Source: Nectonema munidae
Taxonomy: Eukaryota; Nematomorpha; Nectonematoida; Nectonematidae
Assembly: GCA_030549495.1 (NCBI GenBank)
Contig: JAUIRK010001039.1
Location: forward strand, 124,001-188,000
Length of the DNA: 64,000 bases
Reading direction: 5' to 3'
The position numbers and the translations under genes were made by a program. Of the stretch, positions 22,099 through 34,500 are shown piece by piece (the stretch's first letter is position 1; each line of letters begins with the position of its first letter). The notes beneath the pieces were generated by a model. The model saw only the letters and a program-made list of their open reading frames with translations. It was not told where the DNA came from and made no database searches.

Positions 22099-23174
22099 GC
22101 TAACCATGCAAGATGCACCAGACGTATCCAGGGCAATTAAAGATCTAGGATTCTCAAATACTGTTCAACCACAGTTTAAAAATATGACAAGGGGATCTTG
22201 CTTATAAGTGAACCTTGAGAACCAGGCAACTGTAGAACAGTTGACCAAAAAGTGTCTGATTACCCTATGTCTGAAATTTGCCTGCCATGAATTCCTACCC
22301 AAACCTTAAGCATTGCAATCTTATAAATGCCAGAAACTAGGACACGTGTCGGCTGCTTTTCTAAACAAAGAATGTTGTCTTATTTGTGGAGGTGAGCACC
22401 ACCATCGCTGGTACATGTCAACGAAACTAACGGTTACAAAATTCTATCTTTTCAACAAAGAGAATCTGCAAAAAGAACTCAGGTAGCTCCAAAAAAAGGT
22501 GTTAAGTTAACTAGAAAGGTAAAGCCTGCTCAGATATACAGGTCAACACCATACATTCCATCTAATCTAGTATTAACTAATACCTTTTATTCCCATGTAG
22601 TAACTAGCCCTGTATTACGCAAGGCACAGTTAGTAAATGAGCCATCCTTCTCTGAGGACGCCATTTTGAAAATAACACTCTCTATTTTTAAATCACCTCT
22701 GTTCAAAGAACAGCTGAAAAAATGGTGAGCGCAGTGGCTGCTTAGAGTGTCAGTAAATAGGACAATGTAATGCTAATCTGTCATTCCTAAATTTTTGCAC
22801 TTCAACATAAACTACTTAGCTATGAAACGTAGTGCTCTAATTGATACTGAAATTTTCTGAATGAAGTAAAATCTGAAGTCAAGTATTCCATCCGCATAAT
22901 CGGATATAGGATATTTGTGCACCCCAGAATAAGCCACCCTTGAGGTCCCACGATGGTTGTGCGAGAGGGGTTAAAGGTTTACAGTTTCACGATTAGTTCC
23001 ATGGCCCTGAATCTTGATCTTGGTAGAGCTGGACATTTAATTCTGTTGGGTTGTTACAAGTCGCCTAATAACCCTCTGTTGGACTACGAATTTATCAAAA
23101 GATATCTGAATATATTTGGATTATCCTGACAAATATATCTTTTTTTTTTTACCTTTTTTTCATTTTTGTTCTTG

Positions 23175-23458
23175 TGATGAAAACAAGAGTGAAAAGCTGG
23201 AGCTTTTATTCAACAAAAGAACGTTGTAAGGAAAGTGAATGATATCAAAATAACATGCATATAATTACCAAGAAAAATGAATAAAAGTTGCAGAAGAAAG
23301 GACGATCAAAGTAGTATTTAAATTAAGAATTATAAAAGTTATAACAGAGATAGATAGGAAATATATAACATTCAAATGATAAAATTATAGAAAAGACATG
23401 CATTCAAATAAAGGTGAAAAAGAATCCCACAAAGGAATGGCACAATTTGAATATTACA
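23175..23458 (-). repeat. LTR (3' for the element)
   Basis: Direct copy of 26883-27166, TG...CA ends, 284 bp, with a purine-rich tract just inside it. Confidence 0.88.
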
Positions 23459-26400
23459 ATCTTCCCGATCTTCAAAAAGAATCCTCGATCCCAAGTCTTC
23501 TGATGGGTTTCCTCTCCCTGCACGAAAGCCTCAACCTTGAACTATCTGTGTCAGCATCTTCTTCAACATTATCTTTTTGATTAGCACCATGTACTGATGT
23601 CTCTTCATTTTCATCTGGTAAGGGCTCATCATCTATGGCACTTGGAGCTAGATGTTTCAAGGCAACTGTGTTTTCCTTTCCATCTTGGTATTTCACGCGT
23701 GCGCATTCCGGATTTACTTCTAAAAGCTCCACTAGTTCGACCTGAGGTTTCGTTTTAGAAGGAATAGGAAATTTCTTTATCCATGCAGTCTTTGATTCAG
23801 AGAGCCAACATGGGAGTTTTAAGTTTGCTGTGCCTCTTTCGAACGTAAAAATTCTTTCATGAGGCGTTTTATTAGTCGTTGTATTGAGCAGAATTCTTAA
23901 GGCTAAACTTCTTTCCACCTTTTAATCGGCAGACCAAAAGTTTCTGTTGCTAAAGTTATTGTCCTCCAATTCAAACCATTATAAGGTTCACACTTGCAAT
24001 TTCCTTGAGGATTGTAAGCAGTAGTAAATGTCGAGCCTATACCTCTAACTAAGAGAAACGATTTAAGTTCGTCAGAAAGAAAGGACTTACCTCTATCAGA
24101 ATGTATGTACTTTGGATACCTGAAGGTTGTAAACAGGTCTTGTAAGCAACTAATAACAGTACTTGATGATAAATCTTTGCACGCGTAGGCAAAAGGGAAC
24201 CTTGAGTATTCGTCTATGATAGTTAGGATATACTTGTTTTTGTTGTTAGAGGGCAAGGGACCTTTAAAGTCAATCGACAATCTGTCAAAAGGTTTAGTAG
24301 ACTTGATAATGTGATGTTGGTCAGAATTGTGGAATCTTGGCTTACACTTTCGACATACTTGGCAGTTATTTGTTAAAACTTTGATTTCTGCCATCGAAAA
24401 AGGTAAGTTATTTTCTCTTACATAGTGGTGCATTCGTCGGATTCCTGGATGAATCAAATGATTGTGCAGTCGTTGTAAATCTAAGGATTGTTTGGAGACG
24501 GTGCAAGAACTTGATAGTGCATCAGCTGATACGTTTTCTATTCTAGGGCGATATTTGATGTCAAAAGAATAAGAAGCTAGTTCCAAGCGCCAACGAAGCA
24601 TTTTGTCGCTTTTTATTTTTTTTATTTTACCACGGGGTCAAATATGTAAGAAATAGCTTTTTGATCCGTCACCACTGTGAATTTTTGCCCAACTAAAAAG
24701 TGCTTCCAATTGCGTATGGCCTCAACGATGGCGAGAGCTTTTACCTTGTTCAATTGCTCTTAGAGTGGAATCTTTAATCTCTTCCTTCAAGGATTTTATT
24801 ACTTTTTTTTGTTCAGTGTCCAAAGGAAACGATGAAACTTTTGTAAGTGGCTGTATCTTTTTCCAAAAGTCGCGAATCCACTTCTCGTAGTATAAGAAGA
24901 ATCCCATCATTCTTTTTAGCTCAGCAGTAGATCTTGCGATGGGCATCTCCATCAAAGGCTTTACACGATCTTGGTCAGGTCTTAATTGTCCTTTGCTAAT
25001 CTCATATCCGAGAAATTTAATATGCGTTAGACAGAATTTACTTTTGTTCCAATTTATCCTAAGGGAGTTTGCCTTGATCGCATCAAAAAGCAGCTTCAGA
25101 TTATGGTTTTGCTCTTCCAAGGACTCCCCACAAACAATCACGTCATCTAAATATGAAAAAGTGTTGACAAGTTTATTTGATGAAATAAAATTGTTGATAT
25201 AGCGTTGAAATGCAGAAGCACCATTTGTCACGCCCATGGGAATTTTGCTAATTGGAAAAGTTTGCCACATGCTTCAAACGCAGTATACATACGTTCTTCC
25301 TCTCTTAACTCGACCTGATAGTATGCTTCGGAGAAATCTATCAAACTAAAATATTTTAACTTTGACACTTTAGCAGCCAATTCGTTCAAATCAGGTAAGA
25401 TGTAAGCATCAAGTAAGGTATATTTATTTATAGTATGTGAAAAATCAATTACCATTCTTTTATTTCTATTACTTTTAGGTACGAGTACTATTTGGGCTCG
25501 CCACGGAGAATTTGATTCTTCAATGACTCCAGCTTCCAATAATCGAGAAATTTCAGATTTAATAAATTCACCGTCTTTTATGTTGAATTTTGCTGTTTTT
25601 GTAGCGATAGGTTTACACTCGGGAGTTAGGAACTTGAAAAGTTTTATTTCAGAGTACTTCTTAGTTGCACAATTCTTTTGAGGACCATTAACTCCACAAG
25701 GAAACGAAAAAGATATAGGGGCATTCTTTCCTCCCAGACTAATCCTTACCTCTTTATGCTTTTTTATAAAGCTCATTCCCAAGATAACTTGTTTCCATAA
25801 ATGGGGTAAGACTAAGAATTCTTCATTTTCATACAACCGGTTATAAACACGTAACGACGCTTTAACTTTGCCAAGTACCTGGATTTTAAAACGACAAGAA
25901 GCCATACTAACCTGTTCTTTGCATGGGAGCAACTTTAGTTTTAGAGATATTGGAGTCTTTTTGTCAATAAAATAGTCTATACTCCCTGTATCCAAGAGTG
26001 CGTAGCATTTAGCACCATTTAGAAATACAACACTTTTACAGCCGGAGTGAGTAAAGCTTGAATTATTGCATCGAGGGAATTTTTTGCGATGATTTGCAAA
26101 CCTTGCTGAAATGACCAATTTTTTTGCATTTAAAACATGTTTGAGTTTTTGCTGGACAGAGTTCTCTTTGGTCCTTGTAATGCCGTTTGCCACCACAAAA
26201 ATAACATATACCAAATTTAGACGGCGTTGTAAAGGAGGTACAAACTTCTTGTTGAGTGTGATTACTAGTAGAATCTTCAAGATGCTCGTCCTTTGAAGCT
26301 GCGGCAAATTGTGTGGAATTTGCATCATAACTTTCGTTTCTATTGATTGTTTGCTTCATAGCTCTTGTTTGATTTATTGCTGCTTCAAGGTCCAACTTTG

Positions 26401-26882
26401 GATTCTCCAACAAAAGGGTTCGAATCGCAGTATTCCTGAGACCAGAATTTAAGGAATCCCTTATAAATAGATTTTTGTGTTCATCCGCAGTAACTGCTTT
26501 AAAATTGCAATTAATTGATAAAACCTTTAATGAATGAAAAAAAGAGTCTATAGTTTCCCCGGGTTGTTGGATTCTTGTTGCGAGAAGATGTCTTGCGTGA
26601 ACTTCGTTGGGTGTTTTGACATATGCGGTTTCCAGTTGTTCAATAGCCAACTCTTAATTGGTAGCGTCTTGAACAGTCTCTGCAATGTCAGCTCCCAAAT
26701 GCAGAAGTAATAATTCTAGTTTGTTTGGGTTAAGCCCTTCTAAACATATGAGATAGTAGGTGAAACCTCTAAACCAGTGTTTCCAAAGTTTTTCGCTTTG
26801 TTCATCGTCGGTTGATATATTGAATTCCTTAGGTTTGATGATTTTGTCCATAAAAAAATAGCTTATTTGTTGAATAAAATTT

Positions 26883-27166
26883 TGATGAAAACAAAAGTGA
26901 AAAGCTGAAGCTTTTATTCAACAAAAGAACGTTGTAAGGAATGTGAATGATATCAAAATAACATGCATATATATACAAGGAAAAATGAATAAAAGTTGCA
27001 GAAGAAAGGACGATCAAAGTAGTATTTAAATTAAGAATGATAAAAGTTATAACAGAGATAGATAGGAAATATATAACATTCAAATGATAAAATTATAGAA
27101 AAGACATGCATTCAAATAAAGGTGAAAAAGAATCACACAAAGGAATTGCACAATTTGAATATTACA
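26883..27166 (-). repeat. LTR (5' for the element)
   Basis: Direct copy of 23175-23458 with the same length and ends. About ten differences in total. Confidence 0.88.
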
Positions 27167-28395
27167 GTTGTGATCATAATTTCTTAATTAATAATTTTAT
27201 TTTCTGCACAATTACATAGAATTTTTTAAAAGATTACTAATTTAATTTATTAAAATGAACTTTATATTTGCTAAATTTCGACATAATTCAGACTAATTTT
27301 TGTTTTCATAATATTATATTTGGAAGATTGAGAGAGATTGTGGTTTGAATAAATTTCTTCCATAATTTTCTTAAATATCAACTTTGCATTAATTTATCTC
27401 AATATACAAAATACTCCTTATTAAGTGATAAAAAAGAGAAGTAAATTTATAAAAATTTTAACGTTTAAGCAAAATAAAAGTTAAAATATGCAATAATCGC
27501 TAATTTTTTATTAATTTTATTTTAGTTTTTTGTTCTCTTTTCTTTCAATATTTTGCGCTTAAAATTCTGTCATTTTCATCTGCTTATATTTTTTTTTAGA
27601 AAATATAATATCATTGAAAATTTTAAAGAGTAATTTTTTTTTATGACTTATAATTTATTTAAATTAAATTTAGGTATGCATACTTTTTATAAAACATAAA
27701 ATCAAAATATTTCAATTTTTAAAAATGTTAGTGTCTTTATTTATCAGAAAATTTCTTTATTTTTAAGAATTTTTTAAGAAAGAAGGATTTTTAAAATAAA
27801 GGCGATAATGAGGATTAAAAATATAGATCTCCGAAATTTAATTATTTCATATATAGTGTATTTGACAATATGACTGATTAAAACAAGATTATTAGTCCAA
27901 ACTACAATATTAGATTAAATTATATGACTTCTTGATTTTTTTAGCCTTTTCATAAAAAATCCACTCATTGACGCTTTTCTGATCCCCATGGAACTGCTTC
28001 GCGATCGCCTAGGCCATACGGTGAACTCCAGTTTAAAAATCACTGAGCCTGAAAGTAGTGATGGAGTTAAAATTACAAAAAGCTAATTTGACTTTTAAAA
28101 ATTTGTGTGCTTATTCCCAATTATGGTGGGATTGTGAGCTTATAATGCAAGTATAATGGCGCCCAATAATCGTGGTGTGTTCATTGGACAAAAATTCTCT
28201 TATAATAAATTTTGAAAATTATAAAAAAAAAGTTCGGCTCCCAAAATTTTGAGAATGTGCTGAAAATTTTCATTATTCCCTTGCCCTCACTAAACCAACA
28301 AGAGGCTAGAATTTTATTATCTCTATATTTATTACGCTAAGAATGAACTTTAGAAATAATTGTCTTGAATGTTTCCATTTTATTTAGGTTTCAAA
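27167..28395. other. Upstream of the PLD gene, no gene seen
   Basis: Very AT-rich. No promoter element can be defended. A TTTATTTAG acceptor ends at 28387, suggesting that an untranslated first exon lies somewhere in or before this stretch. Confidence 0.45.
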
Positions 28396-28592
28396 ATGAC
28401 AAGGATAAAGTATTCGTATTTATCTCTTAGTGAAGAAAAAAGTCGTGTGCTCTTCAAAAAACTTTTTCGTTTTTCCTACACTCTCTTCATCTTCATGTTT
28501 ATCCTGTTTTCTTTATCCGTATTATATTTCACTTCTTTTTTCTCCTTGAATTTCACTGTTAAGCCTTCTCAATCATGTGATGATTCTTGTAG
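28396..28592 (+). CDS. PLD3: PLD exon 1, membrane anchor
   Basis: It encodes MTRIKYSYLSLSEEKSRVLF, then the hydrophobic anchor (SYTLFIFMFILFSLSVLYF) and CDDSC. The donor AG|GTAAGC leaves two bases. A probable acceptor at 28386-28387 suggests an upstream untranslated exon not identified here. Confidence 0.85.
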
Positions 28593-31500
28593 GTAAGCTT
28601 AATGATACACTTTTAATCTATTTGCCCCTTTGAAAAATATTCCCTAACTTTTTTTTAAACTAATTTGAGTATAACTAAATATTTACCTTTCTTTGTAAAA
28701 TGAACTGTAAAATTAGTACAATAGGAACTTCAGCCCAGATCATCTATCCAAGATACAATTGCCCCTGCACATGCCGCGATCAGCAAGTCGTCTAGCATAA
28801 AGGCCAAACTGACTGAATTCTTTAACGCTTTCAGGTCATTTTGTTGAGTCGTGGGGAAAATATCCCACTCCAACTTGTAGTACTTACGAAAATTCTGCCC
28901 CAATTCCGTTGTAGCACTCTCTATTTATAACGCGCGTTCATGGCTTCGATGTCGCCATCCGTGTTATAAAGGATCTACTGTTTAATAGCATGAATTTTTG
29001 TAAGAAAAATAAATGTGAGTTTTGTGTGTTTTCGGCTTTAGGTTCGGTCTATGGACAAATCGGTCTCTAACTATATTGATATTAATATTGTCCTCTCGCC
29101 AAATTGTCTTTCCTCTTTTTATAGAACGTTTTGAGCCTATTTTTTAAGACTGTTACTTGAAAAAGACATGAAGTCGTGCCAAAATTAAGTGTACTTTTAA
29201 AAAGTATTTTACACCCCATTTTCAAAGGCTTTTTTATTTAAATGGAACAAGGTATATCTTTTGCTTCTAAAGCAATGGTTCTCAACCTTTTTTTTAACAA
29301 AAGGCAAAATTAAGGACCAACATTGCACTAGAGTAGAGGGCCATAACAAAACAAAAAATGGTATACATTGATATACTCAAAATAGCGGATGAGCGTTTTC
29401 ACCGTATAAGTCCGTTACTGCCATAGACACGTATGTAGACCAAATTTTTAGAGCCGATCATGGATAAAAACTACATTGCAACATATGTACAGTACAATTA
29501 ATATATCAATACTTTTTCAAAATCCTGACAGTTTTGATATGATATTGTTAACCTATTTTTTTAAATTAGCTCTAAAGTATTTGTTAGCTTGTTAAAGGTC
29601 TTTACAGCCAAAATATTGTTGTTACTATTTCACGAATTTTTAAAAATTTTATTGAAAATAAGTAATTTAAATTAATAGAGAAAAAAAATCCATTCTTCAC
29701 TATTACATGTAAATGCTTTACTCTTTAACTGAATTGAAATTAAAAAACAATAAATGCTTATTTTATTTAAAAATAATTAAACAAAATGTCAGGGTTTTAT
29801 ATTTAATTGTTGAGAATATGTGAATTGATCTTGAATACTCCCAAGTCAAGAATAATTTAAAAAAAACGAGAAAAAAATTTCACACAGCTATTCCCTTGTT
29901 GCAATGCGTGCAGCCGTGTAACTTCATTCTGAATCGTTGGCCAATTTTGGAAAAAAAATAAAATCCAAGTATAAGTTGTAGAAAATTAAATTAGCAATGG
30001 AGGGATGAAGTAAAAGTAAAGTAAATTTATTTGATAATAAATGGAAATTTCAATTTGTAAAAACTTTTAAGCACTCATTCGAACATTTGGAAATAAACTT
30101 TATGGGAGAAATACTTCACAATTCGCAAAGGGTCGACCAGAGTAATGTGACCGGGAAATAAGAGAAAAGTTGTGCATATGATGAATGACCTGAGTGACTT
30201 CATTTCGGATAGAAAACTTGACTGGAGCTAAAAGGCCAAGAAGCCGCGTGATAACATCCAGACTCCAACATCATAAAAGGTTAAAGAACAGATAAAGCAA
30301 CTTATGTGATATATAAATACATAGTTGAAAATAATATTGAAGTGAATAGTGAGTCGTGAAAGATCTCCCGTTAGTGACAGATTAAAACAGGCCGTGTCAA
30401 GGATGAAGTTATAAGGCAGAAGGATTTTAAGTGTTGGTAATTTTTCCATTTAGGTACAGTTGTTTATGTGAACTATAATAGCCCTAGTATACTAGAATTA
30501 GTCTAGGGATTTTCTTAAAAGTAAAGGCACTATGGAGTGTTTTCATCTATCAATCTATGAGAAGTATGAAGTTCGAGACTGGACAAATGTCCACTGTTCA
30601 AATGTTCTAAACTCCATTAATTTTTCCGTTGAGGACCAGTGTGATACTGATGTACCAAGAAATGAATATCATCTACCTAAAATATAAAATCTATTGAGAA
30701 AGAAATCAAACGATTAGTTTTCAAAATTATGGTCGTCAAAAGATTAAAACCTATCTTTTTCCCGCTCTTTCTCTAGACCAGGTTTTCAGATTTTAACATA
30801 CTTCTCTCACGATGAGAACCCTATAAAATTCGCATCAAACAATAAAGGAAAGTGAGCTGCATACGATTCTTGGCAACGTTGTGAGTAAACTAGAAATAGA
30901 AGAAAAAATGTAGAGAAAATTTTGTTAGAACATATTAAACATCTTCTTCGTAAGTAGACGCTGGTTTGCTAAGAGGGAAAATATATTACATGATCAGGCA
31001 GGCTATTCCAATCATTAATAATTCTGTTTGAAAGAGAAACTTTATAAATAAACTTTTTCTGTTGGATTCTTTGACTTCTTTGATAAAAAGAAGGTGAGAC
31101 GTTATGATTGACATCCATGTTTTTGTTAACAATATTATAAACAGTAATCATAACATTTCATTTATATCTGTACAACAGAGATGGTAGGAACATTAGTCCT
31201 TAATCGTAGTTCAATTTTTCTAATGCTTTTACATTTTTGCATATATATGTCATTCTATATATATGTCATTTCTATATATATATGTCTATTGCTTTCTTAT
31301 CTTTATTGCAGGTTGGGTGTGATATCACGCTACCCTATTTGAGAATATGCTATATTAAGACTTTATATAGTGGCGTAGCTATCGGAGCATCAAAAACAGT
31401 AAAGCGTTCAGAATAAACTCAAAATAACTTGAAAAGCGAGGCTTTAACCTTTCATTACTAGAAAAATTAGACGATATTTATTAAAAAGCAGAATATTCAT

Positions 31501-34500
31501 ATACAAAACTATTTGAAAAAGCAGACGAAGGTAAAATTGTCTATGTATCATATATGATACACTTATCACGAAAGGTTCTACTGGTCAAGTTGATGAATTA
31601 TTCTGGATGAAATTCTTATTTCGTATTGTATCAGTGATCCATTTACCGGTCTCATTCTCTTGATTTTCAGATCTTTGTTTTTTTGTTCTTTTTTCATATA
31701 AACAGGGCGTGAGTAAGGTTGGTTAGATAGTGCATTTCTATAACTCTAGGTCTTGGGTTCGATCCCACATCAAGCCTACTTTCTTCACAGCTTGATACAA
31801 GCGGCGCAATTGTGCCTTTTCAATGAAAACACCCAAAGGTACCTTTACCTTACCTTTAAACGTATCCAATATAAACACTAAAACATCAAGCACATTTTGA
31901 AATTAGTTTTCATTAAGAATTTTAGGAAAGTAAATGAATCTCGATGAATTTTTTTAATTGCGTGGCAAGGGCGTATCTTTGAAGATGTTTTTATTGCATA
32001 CACACACTTTTTTGGTTCAAGGTAAATTTTGTCTCAAGACAATATAATGTCAATATATATAGAGGCTGCATTGTTTCGAGGCCCAATTGCCTTACTGACC
32101 TGTTTCCGTCCATAGAAGCACCCCGTTGCCTCTTAGTCCTAAATATAATAAAACCCGTTATTGTAATTTTAAGGTAGGTTTTGGAGTCGAAAATTTTAAT
32201 TGGATAGGAAACTGAGTCTGTCGAATTCTATATTTTTAGGTACTGAAAAAAAAAATTTTTTTGTAAAATATTTATAAAATGAAAGAATAATTTTAATTTT
32301 TTAAACATATGGAATGCCCTTTATTTAGTCGAATGGCGAAGTAAGAGTTGTGTTTGAATATTATAAGTTTTGATTTTTCGAATATTTAGATTCGAAATCC
32401 AGTATCTTCTTTGCTACTGCATAACCATGATTAAGCACATGTATTAAGTGCACGCTTGTAAAATCTAGGGGTAATTTTCTTTTCATAGATTGAATAAACC
32501 AATAACAAGAAAAAAAGGTTGCATTTTCCATAACTCAATTAGCATTCATGGAATTTTTCATATCTAGATTTTTATCTGCTTCATTTACTTATCTTGGTTT
32601 ACTATAAAAGGCGTACGTAATTGCTTCGCTTTTTTGCTGATAAATTTCATAGTATGTTTCATGAATCTGGACTACAAAATGTGCCAGTTTAACTAAACAT
32701 TGTCTAACCCTAAAAAAAACTATACATATAGTATATCAAGTAAGACCATTCCGGTCAATTGACCGGTAAAGTGTTTCACTTTCATTTCTCTTATAATTGC
32801 AATTTAAACACGAACATATGCCAAAAAACTTTTATTCGAGTGAAAAGCAACACAAATTGAGATAAATATGCGTGAAAATGTTTATTAATTATATACAGTT
32901 TGCTGATTTTTATAGAATGATACATAGCCAATTCAACTCCACATTCGTGAAACTAGGTTGAAATACTCATCATCAGTGTAATACGCATTATGGCTGGCAA
33001 ACATTTGTATCTACAATAAAACATTTGTGGTGAAATGTTTACAAAATAGCGTGCAGTTTTTCTGTTTGAGGTTGTTTATTTTTAGATTATTATTGATATG
33101 TACCATTCTAAGTTTTCGGATTTTTCTATATTGACATAAGCAAGCAAAATCATCTGTAACCTCCTAACTTCTTGTGTAAGGCATTCATTGATATCGTAAT
33201 AAGGCATTCATTGATATCGTAATAAGGCATTCATTGATATCGTAATAAGGCATTCATTGATATCGTAATAAGGCATTCATTGATATCGTAATATGGCATT
33301 CATTGATATCGTAATATGGCATTCATTGATATCGTAATATGGCATTCATTGATATCGTAATATGGCAATCATTGATATCGTAATAAGGCAATCATTGATA
33401 TCGTAATAAGGCAATCATTGATATCGTAATAAGGCAATCATTGATATCGTAATAAGGCAATCATTGATATCGTAATAAGGCAATCATTGATATCGTAATA
33501 AGGCAATCATTGATATCGTAATAAGGCAATCATTGATATCGTAATAAGGCAATCATTGATATCGTAATAAGGCAATCATTGATATCGTAGTAAGGCAATC
33601 ATTGATATCGTAGTAAGGCAATCATTGATATCGTAATAAGGCATTCATTGAAATCGTAATAAGGCAATCATTGATATCGTAATAAGGCAATCATTGATAT
33701 TGTAATAAGGCAATCATTAATATTGTAATAAGGCAATCATTGATATTGTAATAAGGCAATCATTGATATCGTAATGTCTTGCGCAAAGTAGGGTTTTTAG
33801 CCATTTTAACTAAAATGGAACAAAATTTAAAAAAATAATTACAAAATATTAATTACTAAAATTAAAATTACTAAATATATTTAATATTTTTATTTTGATT
33901 TTTAAAAATATTTTTAATTAATCAACATAGTGATTGATAGTAATTTATTTATACTAATTAACTTAAAGTCAATATATTTATATTTTCTAATGTTAAATAG
34001 AAATTATTATAATATATTAAATATTTTTATTGTAAATTTATCTAATGTACAATTTTATTACATTACAAAATTACTAAGTGATCAATTATCTTCATCTAAT
34101 TTTTGTGTTTTTTATCACTAATTAAATAATTTTTATATAGTTTGTACAAAATATGTTTGTTTCATTTAATTTATTAATTAGCTACGGGTATATATATGCT
34201 TTCTATATAGGGAATTCTTAAATTGTTAATATATTTTCATTTATTGTCCATTATATTCCAAAATAAATAGATTTGAATTTATTACTGAAATATTTTGAGA
34301 AATATTACGTTGTCGGCAAATATAAAAAAGTTTTTTCTTTTTACCTTTTTTTACATAATTATACTTTTTTATCTTTAAAAAGTTTTCCAGTTTAGACTAT
34401 AAAATATTTAGCTCCAATCGGTTTTTTATGAAAGATGGATGTGTTAAATGGAAGATATGATACAAGAGTAATTTTTAAATTTGTTATTGAATGTCATCCG

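Larger units (their letters stand above)
21405..23130 (+). mobile_element. Decayed Jockey/I-type LINE, ORF1 and start of ORF2
   Basis: An ORF1-like stretch (GLFQPFPQWPFVKGYVPRAR, then DVSRAIKDLGFSNTV) leads to a zinc-knuckle region (YKCQKLGHVSAA, CLICGGEHHH). After stops comes an endonuclease-like piece (GHLILLGCYKSPNNPLLDY). ORF1 is split by TIR element 2, and ORF2 breaks off before the LTR element. Several stops and frame changes show it is dead. Confidence 0.65.
23175..27166 (-). mobile_element. Ty3/Gypsy LTR retrotransposon, broken
   Basis: Two 284-bp LTRs (23175-23458 and 26883-27166) begin TGATG and end TTACA, with about ten differences by eye, so the copy is fairly young. Between them on the minus strand, in order, are Gag with two zinc knuckles (about 26,060-26,850), protease with LLDTGS (about 26,000), reverse transcriptase with YLDDV (about 24,900-25,560), RNase H remains, integrase with zinc finger and core (about 23,900-24,600) and an integrase C-terminal part to about 23,470. 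A purine tract adjoins the left LTR. The flanks CTTG/GTTG give an imperfect 4-bp duplication. The coding part is spread over about six open stretches, so several breaks are present. No envelope gene is seen. Confidence 0.9.

Noticed and set aside
24939-25202. Plus-strand gene
   Set aside because: It is the antisense of the LTR element's reverse transcriptase region.
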